From the NCBI GenBank assembly GCA_028023455.1, contig JAQFVV010000286.1, forward strand, positions 921,516 through 985,515: a stretch of 64,000 nt of DNA. The letters run 5' to 3'. This DNA is from Epiperipatus broadwayi. Lineage: Eukaryota > Onychophora > Udeonychophora > Euonychophora > Peripatidae. This document shows, piece by piece, positions 38,553 through 51,239 of the stretch (its first letter is position 1; the number at the start of each line of letters is the position of its first letter). The notes beneath the pieces were generated by a model, which was not told the origin of the DNA, ran no database searches, and saw nothing but the letters and a program-made list of their open reading frames with translations. Made by a program: the position numbers and the translations under genes.

Positions 38553-41500
38553 TTGTAAAGCATCTTTTCAGGATTAATCATATTTATTAGAATAAAATAT
38601 ATTTCTTACCAATGTTTAGATAAAATATTACTGATTTTCAACTGGGTGAAAAAATGTATAAAGTAATAATTACATGGATGTAGTATATAGAATTGTTTCC
38701 CATGATTATTATATGATGTGGTTAGTGAAGATTCTGATTTACATTTAACAGTATTTTTATATTTATTTGTGTTAAAAAACTTTCCCAAATTATTGGTAAT
38801 TTTATTGTTTCAGCACATTTATTATGCAGCATTTGTTTTTTAAATTTTCTATAGCTTTTCTAAATATATTCATTGAACCTGCTTTTTGCATGTGGATATT
38901 ATTTTGATATTTGGAAAGTCTATGCTTCATAAAACATCTTTCATCCATAAGAAATTTCATTTCAACACACACATATATATATATAATATATTGTTTAAAA
39001 TTTGAATACTGTATTAAATAAATTTGTTTGAATTATATATATATATATAGTATCTGCAGAAGTTTGAGGTGAGTTTCACTATGTGGTAAAATGTCAGTCA
39101 TAATTATTTTTTTATTTTTTATTGATTTTAATGGTGGATATTTTAACTTATGAAGCATTGACCTGTGTTGCTATGACAATGATAATAGTGATATAAAAAA
39201 AATTGTTTTTTATTAATTGTATTGTATAAAATTGTTAATTGACTTTATTCATTTTAAAATGGATATGTGAATAATAAATCAAATGGTTTGGATAAAATTA
39301 TTCTTTCATTATTATGTATTTTTATTACTGCGTACACCATAGTAGATTACAAATAATATACCTAAATATTTAATGTCTTTGATGTGTTTATTGTTTTATT
39401 AATATAATGTTATATTTAACAAATAGATGTAAAAAGTTTATTTCCAATGTAGTATGAAACAATGTAGTCTTAATAATTGAATTTATGTTGGAGTGAAAGG
39501 ATGAAAATGTAAATGTTTGTTATATGTAATAATTATAATTTTTTATTCATAATTATTGTGAAATAAGACTTATTTATGGAATGCTGGCTATAATTGATGA
39601 GAGAATTAATATAGAGCATTGCTTTAGTTTCTCTTACATCAATAAAAAAATTTATAAATAGAATCAAGTAAACAAAATGCTCTCCCTCTATGTTGGTTTC
39701 AATGGAAGTTAATCTAAGTTCTTCTTATGATTTTTTTACTTATTTTTAAATGCATATGATTAAAAAATTGATAAAATAATAGGATAAAAGCAATAATGTT
39801 TGTCAGTTGACTGGACAGAGTCATTGAACCTGTGAGATGTGACAGTTTATTAAAATATAAAAAATTATTCTTAGCATTTTAAAAAAACCATCAGAATGTT
39901 TCTTTGATGTAAATATAAATATTACTTACTTTTTAATGATAAAGTCTAAAAGATAATTACATAAAATGCATATAAAGATTATGTTCAGCTACTGATATAA
40001 TTTTATACGTTTGATGTATTGTTTATACAAAGAATAAAATTTTGTTTAATTTCCATAGCATTGTAATGGATGAAACTATAAACAGTTCACTTTTAATGAT
40101 TTATAAATTGATTACTTGTATTGTTATACATATAAATTCATGTTTACACACTATAACCTTATATAGATCAAATATCTGCTAAATGAAAAGATAATTTAGA
40201 TATTTGAAAAAGTATTGGATTTAATAAAATGTGCTTGAATCTTGTAGCTTTTCATAATATTTTTACTTTCTCTGGAATAGCAAAATATAAGATCATGATT
40301 TAAAAAACAAGCAAACACTAAAGCTAAGATATGATTTTTGAAATGCCATATTTAAATACTATTACTAAAGTCATTTGTTTATATTTATCATTATTTTATT
40401 TTTCTTTTCACTTAAAATATATATGTATTGCTAGAATAATTAATATAATTTTAGATTAAATATTGATCTATTTACTTATCTAAATATAAAAGAGTTATGT
40501 TTTCCTAAGTTTGAATTTATACCTTGTACCATAATAATTATTATTTCATTTAAAATATTATTTTTTTATTTATTGATGATAAATTAAATTCAGGTATGTC
40601 ACTTATATTAGCAATTCAAAAATATTATATTGTAATAAGTATTTGTTTTATTTTGTTCTTTTAAATTTACATTAACAAATAATATTCATTTTATATTTAT
40701 ATTTTGATTAACTATATTTTTATATGAATTATTGAAAGAAGATGTATCTTGAACTCTCTTATATTTTGGAATGTATTAATGTTTGACAACATTTGTTGTT
40801 ACATAAACATATGTGTTTGTATTTAGTATCTTATCAGTTGAGATTGAGATGCATGAAGTTTAACATCAATTAAAAACTGATTGCTTAAAATATAATAGGT
40901 AAATATGCATATATTTTAAATGTTTATTTGCCATATATATGTATCGTTTATTTTAATTTATATCAATTGTTAATAAATTTTGAATTAATTTAAACAAATA
41001 AACTTGCTTAATTACATTCAATTATACAATGCAAGTTTATTGGTTAATCATATTTAGATAAGGTATGAGATTCACTAATTGATTATATCACATAATTCAT
41101 TAGAAGCAGTTATAAAAATAATTCAGAAATTAACAACACAGGATGGTAAGAAAGTATAATTATATATTATTTTTTGTAATGAATCTAATGCTTATTATCT
41201 GACTAGATATAGATCTTATTAAGCAATAAATTAACCAATTTGATATTCTTAACTATTTAATAAGTAATTGGAAGCTTATGTAATTATTTTGTTAGTAAAA
41301 AGTAATAGATATATTAAAATAGAAATTATATATGAATTGATTTGCTAATTGATAAAGGTGCAAATACAATAATTATTGAATATGACTAAAGATAGTTAAA
41401 AGAAATTTCATGTATTTTATTTTACATCATTTTTAATTAAAGTAAATATATTAAGTTAATACATACAGCCATAAAGATTGTAATCTTATTCAATTATAAA

Positions 41501-42083
41501 GCATGTAATAGTAATATATTTTTTCTTTTACAAATTAGAATGATTTTCTTTAATTATATTCAAAAATAATTAGTGTGGATTATAAAATTAGTTTAAATAT
41601 GAATTTTCAATATTAATACTTGAACATAATAAATTTAATAATCTTTCATACCCTTGGACAGTTATAACTTAGTTTTAAGATTATTTAAGTTCATGCACTT
41701 TATTTATAGCCAATACAGTATTTGTACTATAAATACTTAAGGTAACCATTCATTTTAATAATCTCAGCATTTAATATACATTTATGTAGCATTTGATATT
41801 TGTTTAGTATTACTAATACTTATGCATGCATGTTGCAGTAAGAGTATTGAGACTTGCTTTTTTATTACTAAATAGTATTTTTTTAATCTTGTCACAGAAG
41901 ACTGATGAATCTTGTCATCATTTGTCTATAGTATTATTCTATTACTTTTTTAATTGTTGCAAATAATAACCCAATATGAAGCATGTTGATCATCAAATCA
42001 ACCATTATTTGCTAATGGGTGTTTTACAAAGATCTGCTTATTATCATTTATATTATTGATATTATTTTTGTTTTTTTTTATTA

Positions 42084-42138
<55 letters not shown>

Positions 42139-45100
42139 ACCAATCATTGTCTTTTCCTCATGAAACATCTATTTATGATTTATTTATAAATCTTGGTTAC
42201 TAAAGGGGTTAAATTATTTATGCTATATATACAGCTATAACAGATTAATGTTTGTGATATGATCAAATGACTTCCTCCTTTTCTAATTTACTAATTTCAT
42301 ATTTTACAAAATATGATGTTATTTCCTGGACAATCAAACTTTAATTTATGAAAATTTTTATTTATTTGTTTCAGGTGCCAGTGTTCGACAAATTGCATCA
42401 CTGAACATACTGTCACAAGATTAATTAATGGAGATAAAATTTCTCTCTTTTCTTTATAATTACAGTATTATATTTTTTTCTTATTGGAGTTCTATTTATG
42501 GAGATTTAGTGAATTAGTTACATGTATTAGTGTTTTTACATAAAGAAATTTAACTAATGAAAATTGCTGAATTTAATTTATAACATAGACTTAATAAACA
42601 AGTAAGAACAAATTATCTACTAATAATACCAAACTAACTATTATTAAATATTAACAAATAGATATAACATTGTATATCACATGTTCTTGAATACAAATCA
42701 AATTCAGTATTCTGTTAGCAATAATAAAGTTTGGTTCGTCATAATTTTATCTCATTAAAAGTTTATATAACTAGTTCAGATAAAGATTAAAGTTAGGTAT
42801 AAAGCTCTTATTAATCTTACCTACTATATCTTTAAATGAATTTTGATGAATGGTTTAATAGATGTATATTATAGCATAGGTTTCATATTTCTGCAAACTA
42901 AGAGATCCATTAAATCCAGTTAAAGTTTTGTTTTCTTATTATTTTGCTAGGGTGTCCTGCTATTATATAGGCATGGTGTTTTGGATCAAATCATCCTCTC
43001 AACTTTATATTAGGAAGAAGGTGCAGTGACTGTATTGGCTTAGCAGTGCATCTAAGTTGTTTTATACTTATGGGTAAAAATGAATATGCAGCAAAACATT
43101 TTGTACAGATTTCTGGACTTTTCACTGTGATTCAAAACTCAATGAAAAATACACCATTCCAATTTGCAGAACTTAAAAATAATAATAATGATGCAAGAAA
43201 AGGAAAAAAGTAAGAAGTTCTTCAGAGTTCTCAGGGTCACTTTTTGTACTACTGATCTAATTTCATCAAGAAAGTACCTATTCACACTTTTCTTTTTTTT
43301 TAATTTTTTTATGAATTTTATTTTTTAACAAGGCTTATTATTTTCATTATAATTAATTTACAATATTAACCACAACTTAAATAAATAGTTTTATTTTTAC
43401 CTTAATATAATATTCATTTCTGATTTTTAACTAACATAATTTCATCAGTCAAAGTGAGTGAATATTTTTCAGACATTAAACAATTTTTAATTATATGAAA
43501 CCTCTCACTTGCAGAATATGTTTTTTTATTCAAAAAGTTTATATTGGCAAATGACATTTCAATCAGTTGTATTTAATTAGAAAGAGAGAAAATATGATAT
43601 CTTATCTCCCTCTCTAATTATCATTAATTGTACTTTTTCCTCATTTTAGAAAATCTACATATATAATTTTTTTTTTGATTATCAGGTTAGCTGCAATAAT
43701 AAATCTTGCTTATTAAAAACAAAACAATTACATTTTTTACATTGTATACTGGTACATTTTTTATTATTTTGTAAGTATATGTTTATTTCAGCAACCTTCT
43801 CTCATGCTAGAATACTAAACATGTGTTGTACTGAAAATAATGGTATAATGTATATGTGTGTGAGTGCATGTTGAGAAAAATTATATCTTTTCGTGCTTTT
43901 TTTCACTGTCAATTATTAAGCTTCTTAAAAGAGTTACATTTCTTAGGTGATAATATAAATTTCCAAATATTTTAAATAATAATGTAAATATTTATAGTTT
44001 TTTAGGAATAGATGTAAAAGAGAAAGGAAAGTATATATAAAAAAGAATAAAATAACCATTAATATTTTTTTCTCTCTTTCTTAAGTAATTTTATTTACTT
44101 ATTAGTTTTTAACTTTTAACAAAATATAAGAGAGATCAAAAAGTAAAATTTTAAGTAATTGTTATAAGTGTTTTAAATCAAAAAACAAATAACATTTTTG
44201 TTAAAGAATGTTCCTTTTAATTAATTGAAAGTGATGTTTTTATTTTATTTTTTTGTATCTCTCTCTAAAACAAAATGTAATGATTTTCAAATTTAAAGTA
44301 TAATTAAAAAGTTATCTATTATTTGTAATTAAACAGAAAAATAACTACAGAAGATTTTTTCATTGATTAATGCATGATTGCAATTTTTTAATTAATATAT
44401 GAAATGGAGTGAAAATAATCTTTTTGTAAAAATAGAATTAATTAGTCATGGTTTAATGCTAACATTTCTGAGATAGTGTGTGACTGGATAAGTAGCAACA
44501 TTAATCCAGAAAAGAAAAGAGAGGGTAGATTAAATCATTAGACTTCAGTATCTAATCTAATCAACAGCACTTATTTTTGATCCAATTGTTGGCAATAGTG
44601 GGAACTCAATACTATAGTCTAAAGAAAGGTTAACTTTACTATTAGTTTATAAGATATCTTTTTTGAAATAGAGTTGATAAAAACCATACACTAAACTTTA
44701 ACTAAAAGCTAAACATTACCAAGTTAACATATAAGCAGTTTCACTGAAAGAAAATTAAAAATAAAAAACATATTTCTAAAAAAATAATGTATAGGTATCT
44801 GAAAGCAAGACTAACTCAGTCAGTATTAATCTTACCTTCATATTATTATGGTGTAAAATGGATAAATTTAACATGTTGTAATTTACCTGAATATCTATCT
44901 ATATTAATTTAAAAATTAATATTATAATTATCAACTCAAAACATGATGTTACAAAAAGAAGTTAATAAAATGCTTTAAATAAAACCAATGAATAAATTAA
45001 AATTGTGTTTTCTTACCCTAGAAATTTTATTATAATCTTAAATTAAACATTTGAAGAAACAAAAAAACTGATTTAAAACAACACTAAAGTTATAACTACA

Positions 45101-45414
45101 AATTAAAGTCTATATGAATGAAATCCATGATAAAAATGTATTGTAGTGTGCACATTTACATTTACAAATAATGTTTTATATAAGTAATAATTGATAATAA
45201 TGAATAGTTTTATTTAAGTTTTTTTAACATGTTCTTTAGATTTAGAATATTTTATAAGATTTTTTATTTTTATTGTGAAATATTGTTTTATAGTTTTAAT
45301 CAATAAAAGTGAAATAACTTTGTCCTAAATGCTAATTATTTGAAAAGAATCAATAGAAAATAATTTTGTTTGTTATATAAAATTATATTTGTTGTATGGA
45401 TTGTGCTAGACTTG
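38553..45414. other. Long AT-rich non-coding stretch
   Basis: Mostly featureless A/T sequence. A TA array lies at 42,087-42,134, after which TGTACCAATC begins. One exon-like start occurs at 42,375 (acceptor TTTATTTGTTTCAG, then GTGCCAGTGTTCGACAAATT); two frames are open for 15 and 27 codons, so it could be a terminal exon, but this is weak. A slightly GC-richer part at 42,950-43,210 has no recognisable coding motif. Confidence 0.5.
42375..42424 (+). CDS. Weak candidate terminal exon
   Basis: It is preceded by a good polypyrimidine tract and CAG. In one phase it reads ASVRQIASLNILSQD then stop; in another CQCSTNCITEHTVTRLINGD and a few more residues then stop. No donor follows. Nothing links it to the candidate exon at 22,581. 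It is reported because this is one of few clean acceptors followed by non-repetitive sequence. Confidence 0.2.
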
Positions 45415-45537
45415 AAATTATCATATTAAAACAGACAAAACTCTCTATACATATTGTCACTCAGTGCAAGCCAGAGTAATCAATGGATGCCAGAAGGCTT
45501 GTGCATAAAAATCCCCATATAGTGCCTACTCATCCAA

Positions 45538-45582
45538 TATCCCCAGACTAGTTTCTGGCTTGTGGCCTTCATCAGTGAGGAG
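45538..45582 (-). ncRNA. Hammerhead ribozyme, family II, consensus copy
   Basis: Minus strand: GCTCCTCA, CTGATGA (45,575-45,569), A-GGC-CACAA-GCC-A, GAAA (45,555-45,552), CTAGTC, TGGGGATATT. Helix I TCCTCA/TGGGGA forms six pairs (one G-U), helix II three GC pairs, helix III A-C-TA-G-U, cleavage triplet GTC. All core bases are intact. Confidence 0.9.
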
Positions 45583-45626
45583 CCTTTGATCTGAGAGGAC
45601 TATACCTAGATCTTAGGAACTCCAAG

Positions 45627-45670
45627 GCTCTTCACTGATGAAGTCACAAGCCAGAAACTAGTCTGAGGAC
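45627..45670 (+). ncRNA. Hammerhead ribozyme, family II, with pairing kept by covariation in helix I
   Basis: GCTCTTCA, CTGATGA (45,635-45,641), A-GTC-ACAA-GCC-A, GAAA (45,654-45,657), CTAGTC, TGAGGACATT. Helix I is TCTTCA/TGAGGA: compared with the neighbour copy two positions changed yet all six pairs remain (U-G and U-A in place of C-G and U-G). Helix II is weakened by loss of one G. Confidence 0.8.
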
Positions 45671-45846
45671 ATTGTATGAGTACTAGATGATGATTTTATG
45701 CACAAGCCTTCTGGAATCCATTGATTACTATAACTTGCACTGAGTGGCAATACATGTAGAGAGTTTTGCCTGTTTTAATAACAGTTAAGAGCAAGCACAA
45801 GAAATAGTGATCATGTGATGTTTATTGGCTTAAAATTATCATATTA

Positions 45847-46870
45847 TCATATTTTTGTGCTCTTATTTATTGTTCCTTAGTTTTATTAATTAATTGTTAA
45901 AAAAATAATAATGTTAACATCTTTATTTATGCAGCTATCTATTTTATGAATTGGAAGTATGTTTAAACTGATTTCATCATAGCATTATAATATACAGCTA
46001 TATTTTTTCTTGTTCTCTGTTACAATTCCAAGGGTCATTGTGATCTTGAAACTCTACAGCTATAATAGTTAATATATTCATGTGAAAGTAAATTCTGTTT
46101 GGACATCTGTATGGTTCTCTGGAGAGCACAAGGGTCAAAATCACCTTTAAAGTCCATTTACTACTATAAAGGTTGGAAATTATCTTATAGTTGGTCTGTA
46201 ATCTCATGATAATATATATCCAGAACATTAATGATTGTCAACATGTATTGGTATGTCAATATGTTAGCACTGAATTATGTCATGCAGATAATTGTTTTTA
46301 TATTATGTCCTAAGTTTGGCAGTGATTAAATAATTAGCCTACGTCTTTATATTGAACATTTTTAAAATCCTGTCACAAATGGTGACTGTTCATTACTCAT
46401 GTGTAATGCTGGTATTCTATCTTATAATGATTACAAATACTTATTTCATTATATGCTGACTCTCTCATCCTACCTTTATATTTGTTAATAATTTTTTGTT
46501 GACAAGGTTAAGTAAAAATTTTATGGTCACCCACATATTATGCCTGCATTTATTTTATTATAGTACACAATATCTATGCACCTGGGTCTCGTTTTATGCG
46601 GATTTATTTAATGTGATTTTGAAGTTATGTGATTCATGTTTTTTCTTAATATCTTTGTATGCATTTTTCTTTTATGTGATAAAAAATTATTAGATCAGAA
46701 GTCGAGCCCCGATAATGTGCTATTATTTTAAATATTATAAATTTCCCACACTCACATTATATTTAAAGTAATAGTGCATTATTGGAGTTTGACTGTAATA
46801 GATTTTATGCAATAAAGAAGTTCACAATTCACTTAAAATTAGGATTTCCCCATTTTATATATACACATTA
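45847..46870. other. AT-rich non-coding stretch
   Basis: No gene recognised; a 76-codon minus-strand open frame (45,998-46,228) of somewhat higher GC has no known motif. GCACCTGGGTCTCGTTTTATGCGG at 46,576-46,600 is the inverse of CCGCATAAAATGACACCCAGGTG at 49,124-49,146. Confidence 0.5.
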
Positions 46871-47170
46871 AATTTTACAAGATTATAATGTAAATCTGTT
46901 CAAACGTTATAGATGAAAAATAATGTAGGTTGTTGTTTTTGCATTTTAAATCACATTCTATTTTTGCTTTTTTAAAGAAAAGTATGTACTCAATTAATCA
47001 TTCAGGGTCCACAAGTAATAAATTTTACAAGATTATAATGTAAATCTGTTCAAACATTATAGATGCCTATACGATGTATGTTGTTGTTTTTGCATTTCAA
47101 ATCATGTTATATTTTTGCTTTTTAAAAAAGAAGTACGTAATCAGTTAATCATTTAGTGTCCACAAGTTTA
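46871..47170. repeat. Tandem duplication, 150-bp period
   Basis: AATTTTACAAGATTATAATG starts at 46,871 and again at 47,021; both copies continue through TGTTGTTTTTGCATTT and end in CCACAAGT. Divergence is roughly one base in eight, so the duplication is old. Confidence 0.85.
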
Positions 47171-47489
47171 CTTTTGAAAGATAACAGTGGTGAGCACAAT
47201 TAAATTTGACAATTAAAATCTGATTTTTAATTGTAATTAACACTTTAAAAATTATGTAACGTGATGTGAAATTATGAAATTTGATTTTTAACAGAATTGA
47301 AAATTAAAAAATTAAAGATAAAAATAAGAATTTAATTTTTAATTGTTAGTTTTAATTAAATTTTGCCCAACAGTGGTGAGTCAGTGTCTTTTTATTATTG
47401 TAAGTCTAAGTTTTTATTTTAAACTTTTAGTTTACTCTAATGGAGGAAAAAAACACCCAAAAAAATGAATTTCTTTGTAAACAAAAATT

Positions 47490-48690
47490 TCAATTTTAGA
47501 TCGCTTAGCGAAATGGGAAGGATTAACAGCGATTGGAAAATGTTTTAGTTTGGGTAAATCCACTATAAGACCAATTTAAAAAAATGAAATATAATGATGG
47601 TTAATACTGGGGAAAGAGAAGATGTAGAATTTTTGTTGGGAGATATTAAGTTAAGTGTGGTGAATAGATATAGTTATTTGGGAATTATTTTAAGTAATCA
47701 GAAAAATTATTTGGATGAATGGGAAAAAAATGATAAATGAAGCAAAGAAAAGAAAGGGATTGATAAAAAAAAAAATTAACAGTGTTTTCATATAATAAAT
47801 ATGATCTAGCTAGAATTATATTAAAAGAAGTTGCAGTAGCAGGATTAATATATGGTAATGATGCATTATATGTTAGTAATGGGGTATTAAATTACTTAGA
47901 AAAAATTCAAAGGAAAGTAGGAAGACATGCATTGGATGCATATGTATGGACAGCAAGGGAGGCAATTCAAGGAGAAATGGGATGGTCAAGTTTTCATATG
48001 AGAGATGCAAAAAGTAAAATGAAAATGTTTGGCAGATTGCAGTTTATGGATAATAAAAGAATAGCTAATTATGAATAAAAGGCAGGGTGAGAAAGGTAAT
48101 ATGGTATACAAAAGATTTGGATAAAGAATTTATATCTGTATATTTGTATAAAAGATGGGATGATTGTGTTAGAGGGATTGTTGAGTGTTATAGTGGTAAG
48201 GAATGGGATAAAAGAATAGATGTACTAATAAAGAATAGGGAGTTAGAGAGATGGAGAACTAGTATGGAGAGTAAAAAGAGTTTAAATATATATAAAAATA
48301 AACAGAATATTAGGTGTGAGTTAATTTATGATAATAGTAAGGAAAGTAGTTTATTGTTTAAGGCTCGAACAAGATCTTTTGCAACAAGAGAATATACATG
48401 TAAATGGAAAAATATGGGTGATTTAGTCTGTAAATTATGTAAGGAAAAAATAGAAAACATTAGGCATTTGTTAATTGAATGTAAATGCTTGAAAACAGAA
48501 AGGGCACATATAATGAAGTTATGGGAAAATAAATATGAAAAAAGTGATTATATAGAAAGTAGATTTTTTTTATGCTGGGTTTGGAAAAAGATAAGGGGAT
48601 TTAGATATAAAGGCTGTAGAGTTGACAAAGATTATGTTGTGGAAATGGAATGGAGCAGAATATGGGAAAAATTAGACTGGGGAATGTAAA
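47490..48690 (+). pseudogene. LINE C-terminal fragment (end of reverse transcriptase plus Cys/His motif)
   Basis: Fragments in three frames: VVNRYSYLGIILSNQKNYLD (about 47,655), VAVAGLIYGNDALYV (about 47,833), LEKIQRKVGRHALDAY, a frame change near 48,075, then a 200-codon frame ending 48,689 with CKLCKEKIENIRHLLIEC (48,429-48,482), a C-terminal CCHC motif usual in LINEs. The sequence differs from both the RTE fragment at 801 and LINE A/B, so it is a third LINE type. Codon use is A-rich with many ATA, AGA and GGG codons. No simple tail is evident downstream. Upstream catalytic motifs are absent, so it is a truncated, dead copy. Confidence 0.75.
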
Positions 48691-49160
48691 ATTAAGTAGC
48701 TAACAAGTTTTTCTTGGTATAATTGCTGAGAGATTCTTGACTTCATTTAAGGAGAAGCTACAGTACATCACATCACATCACATGATGAATCTGATATCTC
48801 AAATAGCAATAATTATTAAAACATCGTACATGTATGAAAAAAATGTAAATTATGCATAAAAATATCTTGTTTTGAATAAAATTAAATACTGTAATTAATA
48901 AAAAAAAAGTAAAAAAAGTTTGTCCTATATCAATTTTTTTTAAATTTGAAATTTTTTATTAGACATATTTTTTTTTTTATGCGAATTTTAAAGTAATTTT
49001 ACATTGCTGCTTTGCTTTTATGTGATTTTTGGAATATTACAGTACGTATTCCCAATTTTTCAAGGTAAGTTAAGTCTATTTTTGTGTGATTTCTTTTGTG
49101 TGCATTTTCTGAGGAACCTATATACCGCATAAAATGACACCCAGGTGTGTATATATATAT
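48691..49160. other. Possible non-autonomous DNA-transposon end and TA run
   Basis: The segment 49,010-49,146 (TATGTGATTTTTGG, then TGAGGAACCTATATACCGCA, TAAAATGACACCCAGG) is a low-copy-looking block whose end is inverted at 46,576-46,600. TA run at 49,149-49,160. Weak evidence only. Confidence 0.35.
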
Positions 49161-50885
49161 TGTAACAATCAGTTCTTAATTCCTTTGATCATGGAGGATG
49201 CCACCAGATCACTACATACCTGCAAAATTTATTTACCATGATCAAAAATAAAGATGATGGTGATTTGCACTGACCAGCTGAAGTGAGAGCAAGAGCTCAT
49301 TTATATTGTTCAGACAATTGAGAAAATAAAGCTAGGACAAATGTTAGCTAATATAATTTTAAAAAAGTTCATAATTGTATTAAAATTAATATTAAAAAAA
49401 TTTCAAGTACAAAGATTTATTTACAATAGATGTAGTTTTTATTGAACTCTATCAAAGCATGTATAAGCAAAATAAAACATCAAACACTCCAGCAGGCAGG
49501 CTAATTTTCTAATAGAGTTTTAAAAGGGAGGGAATTTTTTTCTTTCAGCTGATGACTTACCTCAGCAACTCTGGTTTTCTTATTCAAAATGTTTGTAAAC
49601 ATAACGAATGAAAGATTCTTGCATGAATCAATAAAACCAGTGCGGGTAAACAATCACTAGATTATTGACTAGTGACATCATTATGCCACAGAACTGCTGC
49701 ATGACCAACCACATTGAAGTTTGCCAATGTTAATTAAAATTCAAGAAGAATAAATATGATATAAAGAATATGATGAAGTATGAATTGTAAGATGAGTGAA
49801 AACTTAAATCTCCAATTTAATGAAAATAGAAATCTTGTGAAATACTTCAGCATAAGTATTTTTTAAACAAATAACAAGACAATCAAATCACTGATTTAAA
49901 GGAAAACAATAATTTATAACTGGTGAATCACCAACCAAACGATTGGCCAAAACTAAGCTGCTATATAATAATAATAAACAGTCTCTATAGGAGACAGGTA
50001 ATAATCAGAAAATTACTTACATCTGCCCAAGTGTTTATAAAGTAAATGAAATAGCAATTATAAAGGTAAATAGCTTTATGAAATAAACTCAGTACACACT
50101 CTGACAAATAAATTCAAAAGAACATGGAATTTTAAAGCTAAGATTCCAACCTGCTATAAATACAACATAAATCACACAGAATAAATGTTCAAAATATATT
50201 AAATTTAACAGGCAAAAAACATCATAAAAATAGGTTACTTTAAGATTAAGCTGGGACTTTAAACCCTGAAAATAATAAGAAAACATATTACCTTGAGGTA
50301 TACAGTTAAGTTCTATGTATGTCCTTCAGTATGGCACTCATAGTTCATTTTATTGGAAGGTTCCAGTGAAGACTTTAGGTTTCCATTATATGTTCAGGAG
50401 GCTGTAGGTAATATTAGGGATCAGTTCTGGTTTGAGCTCTTATGACATGATTTTGCAGGGAGGATTTGGGAACTGGGGCTCATCTTTAAGTTGGATTAGT
50501 ATGCCATGATATTGAGGCAATTCTACTTAGCATATAGGTTTAGCATTCTTCAGGAATGACAGTAATTTAAATTTGGCACATTTTTCTAATGGCATACTAA
50601 AAGTTGAAGCAAAACTAATCAAGCAGAATAAGCATCAATAGCTAAAAAAATCACTAGTCCAAAATCTTAGCATTATTTATATGAGCTTTTTTTGAAACAT
50701 ATTTTAATTAGTAGTTTTCAACCAGGGCAAATCTTTATCTCAGACTTAATGTTAATTAACGATTCTGACCAAGGTTAATCTTATTCATAATTAATTTTTA
50801 AAAAATGTAAAAACAAGTCTCAGCTTTGGTTAAAATAAATTAAAAATCAATTACTATCAAAACAACAAGAATGCTATTACAAAAA
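49161..50885 (-). repeat. LTR-like dispersed repeat, copy 2
   Basis: It starts TGTAACAATCAG at the end of a TA run and appears to end near ...GAATGCTATTACA at 50,881, giving TGTAA...TTACA termini. It is homologous along its length to 20,381-22,275, with many substitutions and indels. No open frame has recognisable content. No flanking primer binding site or polypurine tract is seen, so a solo LTR is the simplest reading. Confidence 0.55.
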
Positions 50886-51182
50886 AAACTATCCAAACTA
50901 AAATACTTTGTTCAAGAAGGATTAACTTTTTTTTTAAATTAGAATATTTTTTTATAAAATTAAAAGTTTGTTTGCCTTTAATTACTTTGAAAAAAAAAAA
51001 CAAGCGACCAAAAAAACTATTTTAAAAATAAAATCTATGAAAAAAATAAAAAGAACAGAATTTTTTAAACAACTGTGTATGTGTGTTATCACACATACTC
51101 TTATACATAAAATAATAAAATATAAAACTTTGATATAACTTTTAAAAACTTACAAAAAATATATAAAAGCCATTTTAACTAA
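50886..51182. other. AT-rich spacer
   Basis: Long A and T runs only. Confidence 0.5.
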
Positions 51183-51239
51183 CGCAATAGAACTTTTGAA
51201 TCATATAGAGTATTTGGTTCAATATATATATATATATTT

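Larger units (their letters stand above)
45415..45846. repeat. Hammerhead repeat, family II, inverted dimer with 14-bp target-site duplication
   Basis: The left half (minus) and right half (plus) mirror each other: ACAAAACTCTCTATACA...GTAATCAATGGATGCCAGAAGG on the left, CCTTCTGGAATCCATTGATTAC...AGAGAGTTTTGCC on the right. The whole is flanked by identical 14-mers AAATTATCATATTA at 45,415-45,428 and 45,833-45,846. Each half has a hammerhead with intact core. It is the best-preserved family II copy in the window. Confidence 0.9.

Noticed and set aside
45998-46228. 76-codon minus-strand frame
   Set aside because: No splice sites or motif found; GC slightly higher than flanks but insufficient to call a gene.
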